A stretch of DNA of 10,310 nucleotides. It comes from Limnohabitans sp. (GTDB lineage Bacteria; Pseudomonadota; Gammaproteobacteria; Burkholderiales; Burkholderiaceae_C). Below the pieces are notes generated by a model. That model did no database searches, had not been told where the DNA came from, and worked only from the letters and a program-made list of their open reading frames with translations. Made by a program: the position numbers and the translations under genes. The DNA lies in contig JACDQO010000179.1 of assembly GCA_015657605.1 (NCBI GenBank), positions 1-10,310 on the forward strand, written 5' to 3'. This document shows positions 5,156-10,310 of this stretch, piece by piece (position 1 is the stretch's first letter; each line of letters starts with the position of its first letter).

Positions 5156-5912
5156 TCAGCGCTGAATCAGCCAAGCCAGCCGTTCCCGCAGAACGGCGTG
5201 CGAGGTTTCGAGTCCCCCGCTGCTGGGCAGCCATTCAAGCAGGCTTGTGTGGTTGTGGACCGGGTGGCCCATGGGGGCCGGGGTGACGACAAAGCCTGCT
5301 TGTTCAAAAGCCTTGACACTTCGGGGCATGTGCCAGCTGTGCGTGACCAGGGCGATGCGCTCGATGCCCTGCGCGGCCAACATCTGGCGTGCGTTGCGCG
5401 CGTTCTCGTGGGTGTCACGCGATGCCGACTCTTGCCAGCGCACTTGGATGCCGAAGGCGTCGCGCGCGACGCGGGGCGGTGACCTCGGCCTCTGATTCAG
5501 ACGCGGATTTGCCGCCCCAACCGACACCGCCTGTGGCCATGATGGGCAGTCCGCTGGCCCGGCTCAGTTCTGCGCCATGGCGCAGCCGGTCGAGCGCGCT
5601 GCGCTTGAGTTGGGTTACGCCGTCTGGCAGGCCTGTTTCCACCCCGCCGCCCAAAATGACGATGGCCTGCACCTGGGCTTGTTGCAGTGCCGCCGGTTGG
5701 GCACTGGCGTAGCTGGGGATCAAGGTGTTGTGCAACCAGACCGCGGGGGCGTTGGCGCTCAGCAACCAAAGAGTCAAGGCGCCCAGCCACGCCAAGGACA
5801 GCCCAATGCGCCGCTTGCGTTGGGCCAAGACCAGGCCAGCCAAGACCAGCAGCAAGGGCAAGGTGGGCGGCATGACCAGCGCGGTCAGGTAGGGCTTGAG
5901 TTCGGGCAACAT
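5156..5912 (-). pseudogene. elyC: ElyC/YdcF-family (DUF218) envelope protein, one apparent frameshift
   Basis: A DUF218 protein that would be 251 aa with one base removed, close to the ~260 aa of E. coli ElyC. Two N-terminal membrane segments (about residues 9-30 and 37-60) are followed by a soluble domain: VQAIVILGGGVETG (81-94), SALDRLRHGAELSRASGLP (105-123), ATGGVG (126-131), SEAEV (140-144). There the frame breaks at a four-G run (5473-5476 on the plus strand). Removing one base continues as RVARDAFGIQ, SRDTHENARNARQML and LVTHSWHMPRSVKAFEQAGF, all family landmarks, ending at 5156. ElyC affects peptidoglycan assembly and lipid-carrier metabolism in E. coli, which suits the neighbours. As written the product would be a ~165-aa truncated form. 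The ATG at 5912 has only a poor ribosome site. It is either a recent pseudogene or a sequencing error; I cannot tell which. Confidence 0.75.
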
Positions 5913-5979
5913 GGGTGTGCATTGTGCATGGCCCTGACAGCATTGCCTACAATCAATTTTTTAATCTGCCGGGTCAGTC

Positions 5980-6546
5980 ATGCTTTTTTGTATCAGGTTC
6001 CACTGGTTTCGACATTTGTGCTGCGGCCTTCTGGCTTGTTTGGCTTTGGGTTCTGCGGGTGCTCAGACTGTGGACAAATGGAACAATGCCTCTCATGTGT
6101 TGGCTGTGGGCTTGCCCATGTTGGCCGCAGGCACGGCCTTCAAAGAAGGGGACGCAGCGGGCCTTCAGCAGCTGACTTTGACCCTGGCGTCGGCCGTGGG
6201 GGCGGCTGAACTCCTCAAGCGCACCATCCCGGCTCAGCGTCCGGATGGCTCGGACGACAAGAGCTTTCCTTCGGGCCACACGGCAGTGGCGTTTGCGGCA
6301 GTGCGCTTCATGGACAAACGCTACGGCGGCGCCATCGCGCCTTACACCCCCTGGCTGTATGCCGCTGCGGGCTTGACAGGTTTGGCACGCGTTGAAGCCC
6401 ATAAGCACTATTGGCACGATGTGGCTGCAGGCGCTTTGTTGGGTTGGGGGGCGGCCAATTGGTGGGCCGAACCGATTCAGGGCGGGCAAATGACGGTGCT
6501 GCCTTCAAGCCAGGGTGTTGCTGTTTTTTGGAGGCGTGCATGGTGA
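5980..6546 (+). CDS. PAP2-family membrane-associated phosphatase
   Basis: A 188-aa type 2 phosphatidic acid phosphatase with all three active-site motifs: K80-x6-R87-P88 (KRTIPAQRP), PSGH at 97-100 and R137-x5-H143-x3-D147 (ARVEAHKHYWHDV). The N-terminus (MLFCIRFHW, a hydrophobic run, GSAGA-QT) is a good signal peptide with cleavage near residue 28. The enzyme should therefore act on the periplasmic side. Later hydrophobic stretches around 38-54, 64-79, 120-137 and 148-162 would hold it at the membrane. PAP2 enzymes include UppP-like/PgpB undecaprenyl-diphosphate phosphatases and lipid A phosphatases; overlap with a DgkA-type kinase and proximity to uppS favour a lipid-carrier or phospholipid substrate. 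The stop overlaps the start of the next gene by seven bases (ATGGTGA), so the two are probably one operon. The ATG has only a weak GGGT upstream. Confidence 0.88.
   Translation: MLFCIRFHWFRHLCCGLLACLALGSAGAQTVDKWNNASHVLAVGLPMLAAGTAFKEGDAAGLQQLTLTLASAVGAAELLKRTIPAQRPDGSDDKSFPSGHTAVAFAAVRFMDKRYGGAIAPYTPWLYAAAGLTGLARVEAHKHYWHDVAAGALLGWGAANWWAEPIQGGQMTVLPSSQGVAVFWRRAW
6530..6534 (+). promoter_or_regulatory. Ribosome binding site deciding the dgkA start
   Basis: GGAGG inside the last PAP2 codons, five bases before the ATG at 6540. The frame is open further upstream (to about 6411), but this site selects 6540. Confidence 0.75.
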
Positions 6547-6923
6547 AGGGGGATGTCCAGCACAAGAGGTCACTGTCGCGCCTTGAGTCGTTCAGGCACG
6601 CGTGGCGTGGACTGCGGGTGCTGATGGGCCAGCCCAACGCCAAAATTCACGTGATGGTGGCTTTTGGGGTTGTGGCTCTGGGCGTTGCCCTGGACGTGGC
6701 GGCTTGGGAGTGGTGTGTGTTGTCTTTGGCCATGGCCTTGGTCTTGGGCGCGGAGGCACTCAACACGGGCATTGAGCTGGCCGTCGATCTGGCGCAGCCC
6801 GAGTGGCATGAGTGGGCACGCAACGCCAAGGACGTATCAGCCGCGGGGGTGTTGATTTGCACCCTGGGTGCTGTGTCTGCGGGCTGCTGGGTGTTTGTGC
6901 CCAGGCTGTGGGACTTGCTCTAG
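6540..6923 (+). CDS. dgkA: DgkA-family lipid kinase (diacylglycerol or undecaprenol kinase)
   Basis: A 127-aa integral membrane kinase of the DgkA family. Key landmarks are SFRHAWRGLRVLMGQPNAKIH (17-37), three hydrophobic helices (about 38-53, 57-73 and 102-121), the signature AEALNTGIELAVDL (71-84, with the catalytic-type E-x2-NT-x-IE) and NAKDVSAAGVLI (95-106). The short N-terminus, the 'N-x-x-IH' before helix 1, the 'EW' before helix 2 and the AKDVSAAG block look closer to the Gram-positive undecaprenol kinase branch than to E. coli DgkA (RAKDMGSAAV). The substrate could therefore be undecaprenol rather than diacylglycerol, by inference. Start at 6540 overlaps the PAP2 gene and has GGAGG five bases upstream. 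Its stop is only seven bases from the convergent uppS stop, leaving no room for a separate terminator. Confidence 0.9.
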   Translation: MVKGDVQHKRSLSRLESFRHAWRGLRVLMGQPNAKIHVMVAFGVVALGVALDVAAWEWCVLSLAMALVLGAEALNTGIELAVDLAQPEWHEWARNAKDVSAAGVLICTLGAVSAGCWVFVPRLWDLL

Positions 6924-6930
6924 CCGTGCC

Positions 6931-7647
6931 TCAGAGGGGCGCAGAGGATCCAAATCTGCGATCACGACCCGCAAACCAGGCGATGGCTTGGTGAAGGTGT
7001 TGGGCCGAAAATTCGGGCCACAAAACATCGGTGAAAAACAGTTCGGCGTAGGCGGCCTGCCAGAGCATGAAGTTGCTCACGCGTGACTCGCCCCCAGTGC
7101 GGATGAGCAGATCGACCTCAGGGGCGTAAGCGGTGCTGAGGTATAAGGCGAGGCTGTCCTGGTCGAGGGTGTCAACACTTTTGCCGGGGTGCGCTTTTTG
7201 CCAGGCTTGAACGGCTTGCAGCATGTCCCAGCGTCCACCGTAGTTGGCACAGACGGTGAGTGTGATGCGGGTGTTGTTGGCAGTTTGTTCTTCGGCCCTT
7301 GAGATGAGGTCTTGCAGCACCGGCGCGAATCGTGTTTTGTCGCCCGCTACTTTGAGGCGCACGCCGTTGGCGTTCATGCTGTTCACTTCTTTTTGCAGAT
7401 AGGTCATGAACAGGTTCATGAGGCTGGAGATTTCTTCGGGCGGGCGTTTCCAGTTCTCTGTGCTGAAAGCAAACAGGCTGAGGTTGGGCACGCCCAGCTC
7501 GATGCAGGACTTGACGACTTCACGAACTTGCCGTGCGCCAGCGGCATGGCCCACTGCAGCCGGTAATAGCCGTTTTTTGGCCCAACGGCGGTTGCCATCC
7601 ATGATGATGGCGATGTGTTGGGGCAGGGGGTTGGGCAGGCTGGTCAT
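6931..7647 (-). CDS. uppS: Isoprenyl transferase, undecaprenyl diphosphate synthase
   Basis: A 238-aa cis-prenyltransferase that extends farnesyl diphosphate with isopentenyl units to make undecaprenyl diphosphate. It is full length for the family (~240-250 aa). Motifs: IIMDGNRRWAKKR (14-26, catalytic Asp17), GHAAGA (33-38), LSLFAFSTENWKRP (56-69), TVCANYGGRWDMLQA (131-145), and DLLIRTGGESRVSNFMLWQ (179-197) followed by AYAELFFTDVLWPEF (199-213). RTGGE replaces the more usual RTSGE, a mild variation. In most proteobacteria uppS sits between frr and cdsA. Here it follows a NusG/RfaH-like gene by an ATGA overlap, so this may be a second copy devoted to polysaccharide synthesis. The ATG at 7647 is set by that overlap. 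Confidence 0.95.
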   Translation of the reverse strand: MTSLPNPLPQHIAIIMDGNRRWAKKRLLPAAVGHAAGARQVREVVKSCIELGVPNLSLFAFSTENWKRPPEEISSLMNLFMTYLQKEVNSMNANGVRLKVAGDKTRFAPVLQDLISRAEEQTANNTRITLTVCANYGGRWDMLQAVQAWQKAHPGKSVDTLDQDSLALYLSTAYAPEVDLLIRTGGESRVSNFMLWQAAYAELFFTDVLWPEFSAQHLHQAIAWFAGRDRRFGSSAPL

Positions 7648-8195
7648 GACTGAACGGCGACTTGGTGGTGCTCGACTTGGACCAATGTGGGGCGACCCAG
7701 GATTTCAAGCAAAACAGCCACTCTTTTGGTGGACACGCTTTGGATGAGCCCTTCGATGCCGCCCAATGCCGTGTGTTGCAAGCGCACCGTCTGACCGGCT
7801 TTGAGGTTGCTGATTTCTTGCAAAGTGGCTTGGCTGCGGTCTTGCTCTAATTGGCGGATGCACTGCACCAGTGCGTCTGGCATGACCGCAGGCTCAAACC
7901 CAAACCGGACGATGGTGCTGATGCCTTTGGTGCTGCGCACTGCCGAGATGCTTTGTTCGGGTTTGCCTGGCCTGAAAAAAATGTAACGGGGGAACATGGG
8001 TTCAAACAGGGCAACAGGGCCTTGCGGGGAGGGTTTGAACTTTTTGTAAAGGGGAAGGTACGCGTTGAAATGTTGCAGCTCAAGGTTGCTCAGTGCGATT
8101 TGCTCTTGGCGTGGTTTGGTGTAGGCCAAAAACCACCGATCGGTGGGTACCGTGTCGTCGGGCGTGCTGTCGGGTGAGCGAAATGGCTGGTTCAT
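7644..8195 (-). CDS. NusG/RfaH-like transcription antiterminator
   Basis: A 183-aa NusG-family protein. Residues 20-115 form the NGN domain that binds RNA polymerase: RWFLAYTKPRQEQIALSNLELQ (20-41), YLPLYKKFK (46-54), FEPMFPRYIFFRPG (64-77) and VRSTKGISTIVRFGFEP (86-102). The C-terminal KOW region is LKAGQTVRLQHTALGGIEGLIQ (131-152) plus a strand ending at ~175. The opening 'WFLAYTKPRQE' and 'NAYLPLY' are typical of RfaH-like specialised paralogues rather than housekeeping NusG, which also usually lies beside secE and rplK. These paralogues prevent early termination in long polysaccharide operons after loading at an ops site. No ops element was recognised in the window. The first ~18 residues are a non-conserved tail. 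It is divergent from the methyltransferase gene and coupled by ATGA to uppS. Confidence 0.88.
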   Translation of the reverse strand: MNQPFRSPDSTPDDTVPTDRWFLAYTKPRQEQIALSNLELQHFNAYLPLYKKFKPSPQGPVALFEPMFPRYIFFRPGKPEQSISAVRSTKGISTIVRFGFEPAVMPDALVQCIRQLEQDRSQATLQEISNLKAGQTVRLQHTALGGIEGLIQSVSTKRVAVLLEILGRPTLVQVEHHQVAVQS

Positions 8196-8234
8196 CAGGT
8201 TGAAGCTTAATGGGTATGGATTTTAGTGGCATTG

Positions 8235-8264
8235 GTTACAGAATTTGACAGCTTGCCGGATAAT
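8235..8264 (+). promoter_or_regulatory. Possible promoter for the methyltransferase gene
   Basis: GTTACA (8235-8240), an 18-base spacer and GATAAT (8259-8264) in the 104-base gap between divergent genes. A perfect TTGACA at 8245-8250 is too close to this -10 box to pair with it. The rfaH-like promoter must also lie here but was not clear. Confidence 0.35.
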
Positions 8265-8299
8265 CCAGCCCACTTTGCGTTGAACATCTAGGACCCGCT

Positions 8300-9841
8300 A
8301 TGACCGACTGGACTGCTGGCTACGTGGCCGACATTGGCTATACCTTTGGCTACTACACCGAGCTCAACCCTTTGCGCGTGCGCTTGGCCTTTCTGAATGC
8401 GGGCCTGGTGCCGCCCGATATGGGCGCTGCCTGCGAGCTGGGCTTTGGTCAGGGCATGAGCACCAACCTGCACGCCGCAGCCTCTGTGGTGCAGTGGCAC
8501 GGCACCGACTTCAACCCCAGCCAAGCTGCCTTTGCCCAAGAGCTGGCGGGTGCTTGTGGGTCTGGGGCGCAGTTGTTTGACGAAGGCTTTGACGCTTTTT
8601 GCGCCCGCAGCGATTTGCCCGAGTTCGACTACATCGGCCTGCACGGCATCTGGAGCTGGATCAGCGACGAGAACCGTGCCGTGATCGTGGACTTTGTGCG
8701 CCGCAAACTCAAGGTGGGCGGGGTGCTCTACATCAGCTACAACACCCAGCCGGGCTGGGCCGCCATGGTGCCGATGCGCGATTTGCTGACCGAGCATGCC
8801 GAGGTGCTGGGCTCGGACGGCGCAGGCATCGTCAGCCGCATCGACAGCGCTTTGGGCTTTGTGGACCAGTTGCTGGCGGCCAACCCCGCTTACGCCCGCG
8901 CCAACCCGCAGGTGGCCGAGCGCATCCAGAAGATCAAGGAACAAAACCGCCACTATGTGGCGCACGAATACTTCAACCGCGACTGGCAGCCCATGGCCTT
9001 TGCCCAGATGGCCCGCTGGCTGGCCCCGGCCAAGGTGCAGTGGGCTTGCTCGGCCAATTACCTGGACGCCATCGACATCGTGAACTTGACTGCCGAGCAG
9101 CAATCGCTGTTGGCCAGCATCCCCGATGCGATGTTTCGCCAGACGACCCGCGACTTTTGTGTGAACCAGCAGTTCCGCAAGGACTATTGGGTCAAGGGTG
9201 CGCGAACCCTGAGCAGTCTGGAGCAGGTCGAGGCCCTTCGTGCGCAGCGCGTCATCTTGGTACAGCCCCGCGCCGATGTGAGCCTCAAAGTCAGCGGCAG
9301 CTTGGGCGAGGCCACCATGCAGGACTCGGTGTACAATCCCATATTGGACCTCTTGGCCGACCACAAGCCCAAGTCTTTGGGCCAGATGGAGCTGGCTTTC
9401 AAGGCGGCAGGTACCCCGATTGGCTTACCGCAGATTCAACAAGCGACGATGCTGTTGAGCGCAACTGGAGTCATTTTTGCGGTGCAAGATGAAGTGGCCA
9501 TTGCCAAAGCCAAAAAGGCGTGCGACCGCATCAACACCCACCTGATGCAAAAGGCCCGTGCCAGCAACGAACTGAGCTATTTGGCCAGCCCGGTCACCGC
9601 TGGGGGCATCACGGTTCCGCGTTTCCAACAACTGTTTTTGCTGGCCTGCCAACAAGGCCACAAACAGCCCACCGACTGGGCGCAGTTTGTCTGGACCATC
9701 TTGGCTGCGCAAGGGCAACGGCTGGTCAAGGAAGGCCATACGCTAGAGAGCCCCGAAGACAACATCGCCGAGCTGACGGATCAGGCACAGAATTTTGCCG
9801 TCAAGCAATTGCCTATTCTTCAGTCCTTGCAAATGGCCTGA
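8300..9841 (+). CDS. SAM-dependent methyltransferase with regulatory domain
   Basis: A 513-aa protein with an N-terminal class I methyltransferase fold and a methyltransferase regulatory domain. ACELGFGQGMST (44-55) is the glycine-rich SAM-binding motif I, WHGTDFNPSQ (66-75) holds the acidic residue of motif II, and EFDYIGLHGIWSWI (108-121) with LKVGGVLYISYN (137-148) are motifs IV-VI. The middle part (about 215-310), with HEYFNRDWQPM and WACSANYLDAIDI, matches the regulatory domain found after such methyltransferases. The rest (~310-513) is largely helical and was not recognised separately. These proteins occur in surface-glycan and lipopolysaccharide islands, but their substrate is generally unknown. 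ATG at 8300 has AGGA nine bases before it. Codon use resembles the flanks, not the G+C-rich island. It is divergent from the rfaH-like gene and followed by a likely terminator. Confidence 0.88.
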   Translation: MTDWTAGYVADIGYTFGYYTELNPLRVRLAFLNAGLVPPDMGAACELGFGQGMSTNLHAAASVVQWHGTDFNPSQAAFAQELAGACGSGAQLFDEGFDAFCARSDLPEFDYIGLHGIWSWISDENRAVIVDFVRRKLKVGGVLYISYNTQPGWAAMVPMRDLLTEHAEVLGSDGAGIVSRIDSALGFVDQLLAANPAYARANPQVAERIQKIKEQNRHYVAHEYFNRDWQPMAFAQMARWLAPAKVQWACSANYLDAIDIVNLTAEQQSLLASIPDAMFRQTTRDFCVNQQFRKDYWVKGARTLSSLEQVEALRAQRVILVQPRADVSLKVSGSLGEATMQDSVYNPILDLLADHKPKSLGQMELAFKAAGTPIGLPQIQQATMLLSATGVIFAVQDEVAIAKAKKACDRINTHLMQKARASNELSYLASPVTAGGITVPRFQQLFLLACQQGHKQPTDWAQFVWTILAAQGQRLVKEGHTLESPEDNIAELTDQAQNFAVKQLPILQSLQMA

Positions 9842-9863
9842 AATCGGACAACCGGCACCAATG

Positions 9864-9887
9864 GCCTCGCAGATGCAGGGCTTTTTT
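9864..9887 (+). terminator. Likely intrinsic terminator of the methyltransferase gene
   Basis: GCCTCGC and GCAGGGC form an imperfect stem (one C/A mismatch, one G-T pair) with loop AGAT, followed directly by six T. It starts 22 bases past the stop at 9841. A second small stem (GCCTT/AAGGC, 9890-9902, then TTTT) follows inside the 3' end of the converging gene. Confidence 0.55.
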
Positions 9888-10310
9888 ATGCCTTAAAAAG
9901 GCTTTTCAGATAAGTAGATGTGTCAGGGTAAGAAAAGGCCTTGGTCGCAGCCTCTTGCAGAAGCTGTTCCAGCGATGGGCTGGTGGTGGCCTGATCATCG
10001 GTTTGTGCCTTGACAACAAGTGCAGTGTTGGTTGCAGCCTGCTGTGCAGCAGGGGTGATGGCACTGGCTTGCTGAAAGACTTGCCCCAGGTCTGCAGACA
10101 CATTGGCAACTGCTAGCGCCAGTTTGGCCAGAGGCTGGGTGTCAAAGCCAAAGAGCCAAGCATTGCGTGCGATGGTTTCTGGGGTCGTGCCCGCATCGCG
10201 CAAAAGCAAGCCTTGGGCGTCTATGAGCTTCAGGCCATGGTGGCCCGCTTGTTCGTCAGGGTCTTTGGGCAGTCGAACGGCAAAGTTGCCTTCTATGGCC
10301 ACCGTGTCAC
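9886..10310 (-). CDS. Unrecognised protein, 5' end outside window
   Basis: The C-terminal ~141 residues of a leftward gene; the frame is open to the window edge, so the GTG at 10302 need not be the start. The first half (EGNFAVRLPKDPDEQAG, LKLIDAQGLLLRDAGTTPE) looks like beta-rich folded sequence. The second half is an Ala/Gln/Thr-rich helical stretch (LALAVANVSADLGQVFQQA, then TSPSLEQLLQEAATKAF), ending YLKSLFKA. I recognise no family, active-site motif, membrane segment or repeat. Its stop is 44 bases from the methyltransferase stop, and its last codons overlap the end of that gene's terminator T-run. It is convergent with the methyltransferase gene, so it is probably a separate unit. Confidence 0.6.
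   Translation of the reverse strand, partial: DTVAIEGNFAVRLPKDPDEQAGHHGLKLIDAQGLLLRDAGTTPETIARNAWLFGFDTQPLAKLALAVANVSADLGQVFQQASAITPAAQQAATNTALVVKAQTDDQATTSPSLEQLLQEAATKAFSYPDTSTYLKSLFKA

Noticed and set aside
8288..9364. 358-aa minus-strand frame opposite the methyltransferase
   Set aside because: Antisense shadow rich in His/Val/Ala with no motif; the plus-strand frame is a clear methyltransferase.
1..10310. CRISPR array, tRNA or rRNA genes
   Set aside because: No regularly spaced repeats and no cloverleaf or rRNA-like sequence was seen.

Overview
The window looks like an edge of a cell-surface polysaccharide and envelope locus in a beta-proteobacterium, probably Burkholderiales (Comamonadaceae-like). 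That placement is inferred from protein style and moderately high G+C, because no rRNA or tRNA is present to fix it. A compact island of unrelated, visibly more G+C-rich genes sits in the left half of the locus.

Layout: (1) 2-928 (+), a GT4 glycosyltransferase cut by the left edge. (2) 1000-1055, a nested inverted repeat just past the glycosyltransferase and just downstream of the island's last gene. (3) 1060-4771 (-), a leftward island of four genes. In transcription order these are an unrecognised 369-aa protein, an XRE-S24 phage-type repressor broken by two apparent +1 frameshifts, a YqaJ-type exonuclease, and a Bet/RecT-type annealing protein. The last two overlap by ATGA and form a phage-style recombination pair. 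No integrase, transposase or structural phage gene is visible. Promoter-like sequences with palindromes lie before the first gene, the repressor and the exonuclease gene. (4) 4772-5155, a non-coding stretch holding the island's leader and promoter and a probable terminator. (5) 5156-5912 (-), an ElyC/YdcF-family (DUF218) gene with one apparent frameshift. (6) 5980-6923 (+), a PAP2 phosphatase overlapping a small DgkA-family lipid kinase. (7) 6931-8195 (-), a NusG/RfaH-like antiterminator gene overlapping uppS by ATGA. (8) 8300-9841 (+), a methyltransferase with a methyltransferase regulatory domain. (9) 9886-10310 (-), an unrecognised gene cut by the right edge.

The right half reads as a lipid-carrier set. 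UppS makes undecaprenyl diphosphate, a PAP2 enzyme could dephosphorylate it, a DgkA-like kinase could rephosphorylate undecaprenol, and ElyC-family proteins have been linked to carrier metabolism. The RfaH-like protein would help RNA polymerase through long polysaccharide operons that consume the carrier.

The most notable region is the self-contained repressor/exonuclease/annealase island with a novel-looking partner gene, lying between two convergent host genes. Its repressor appears broken, and the exonuclease promoter has its -35 box inside a perfect inverted repeat. All three frameshifts in the window are single extra bases in C/G runs, so sequencing error has to be excluded before calling them real. 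All calls were made by reading the sequence; no database search was run.
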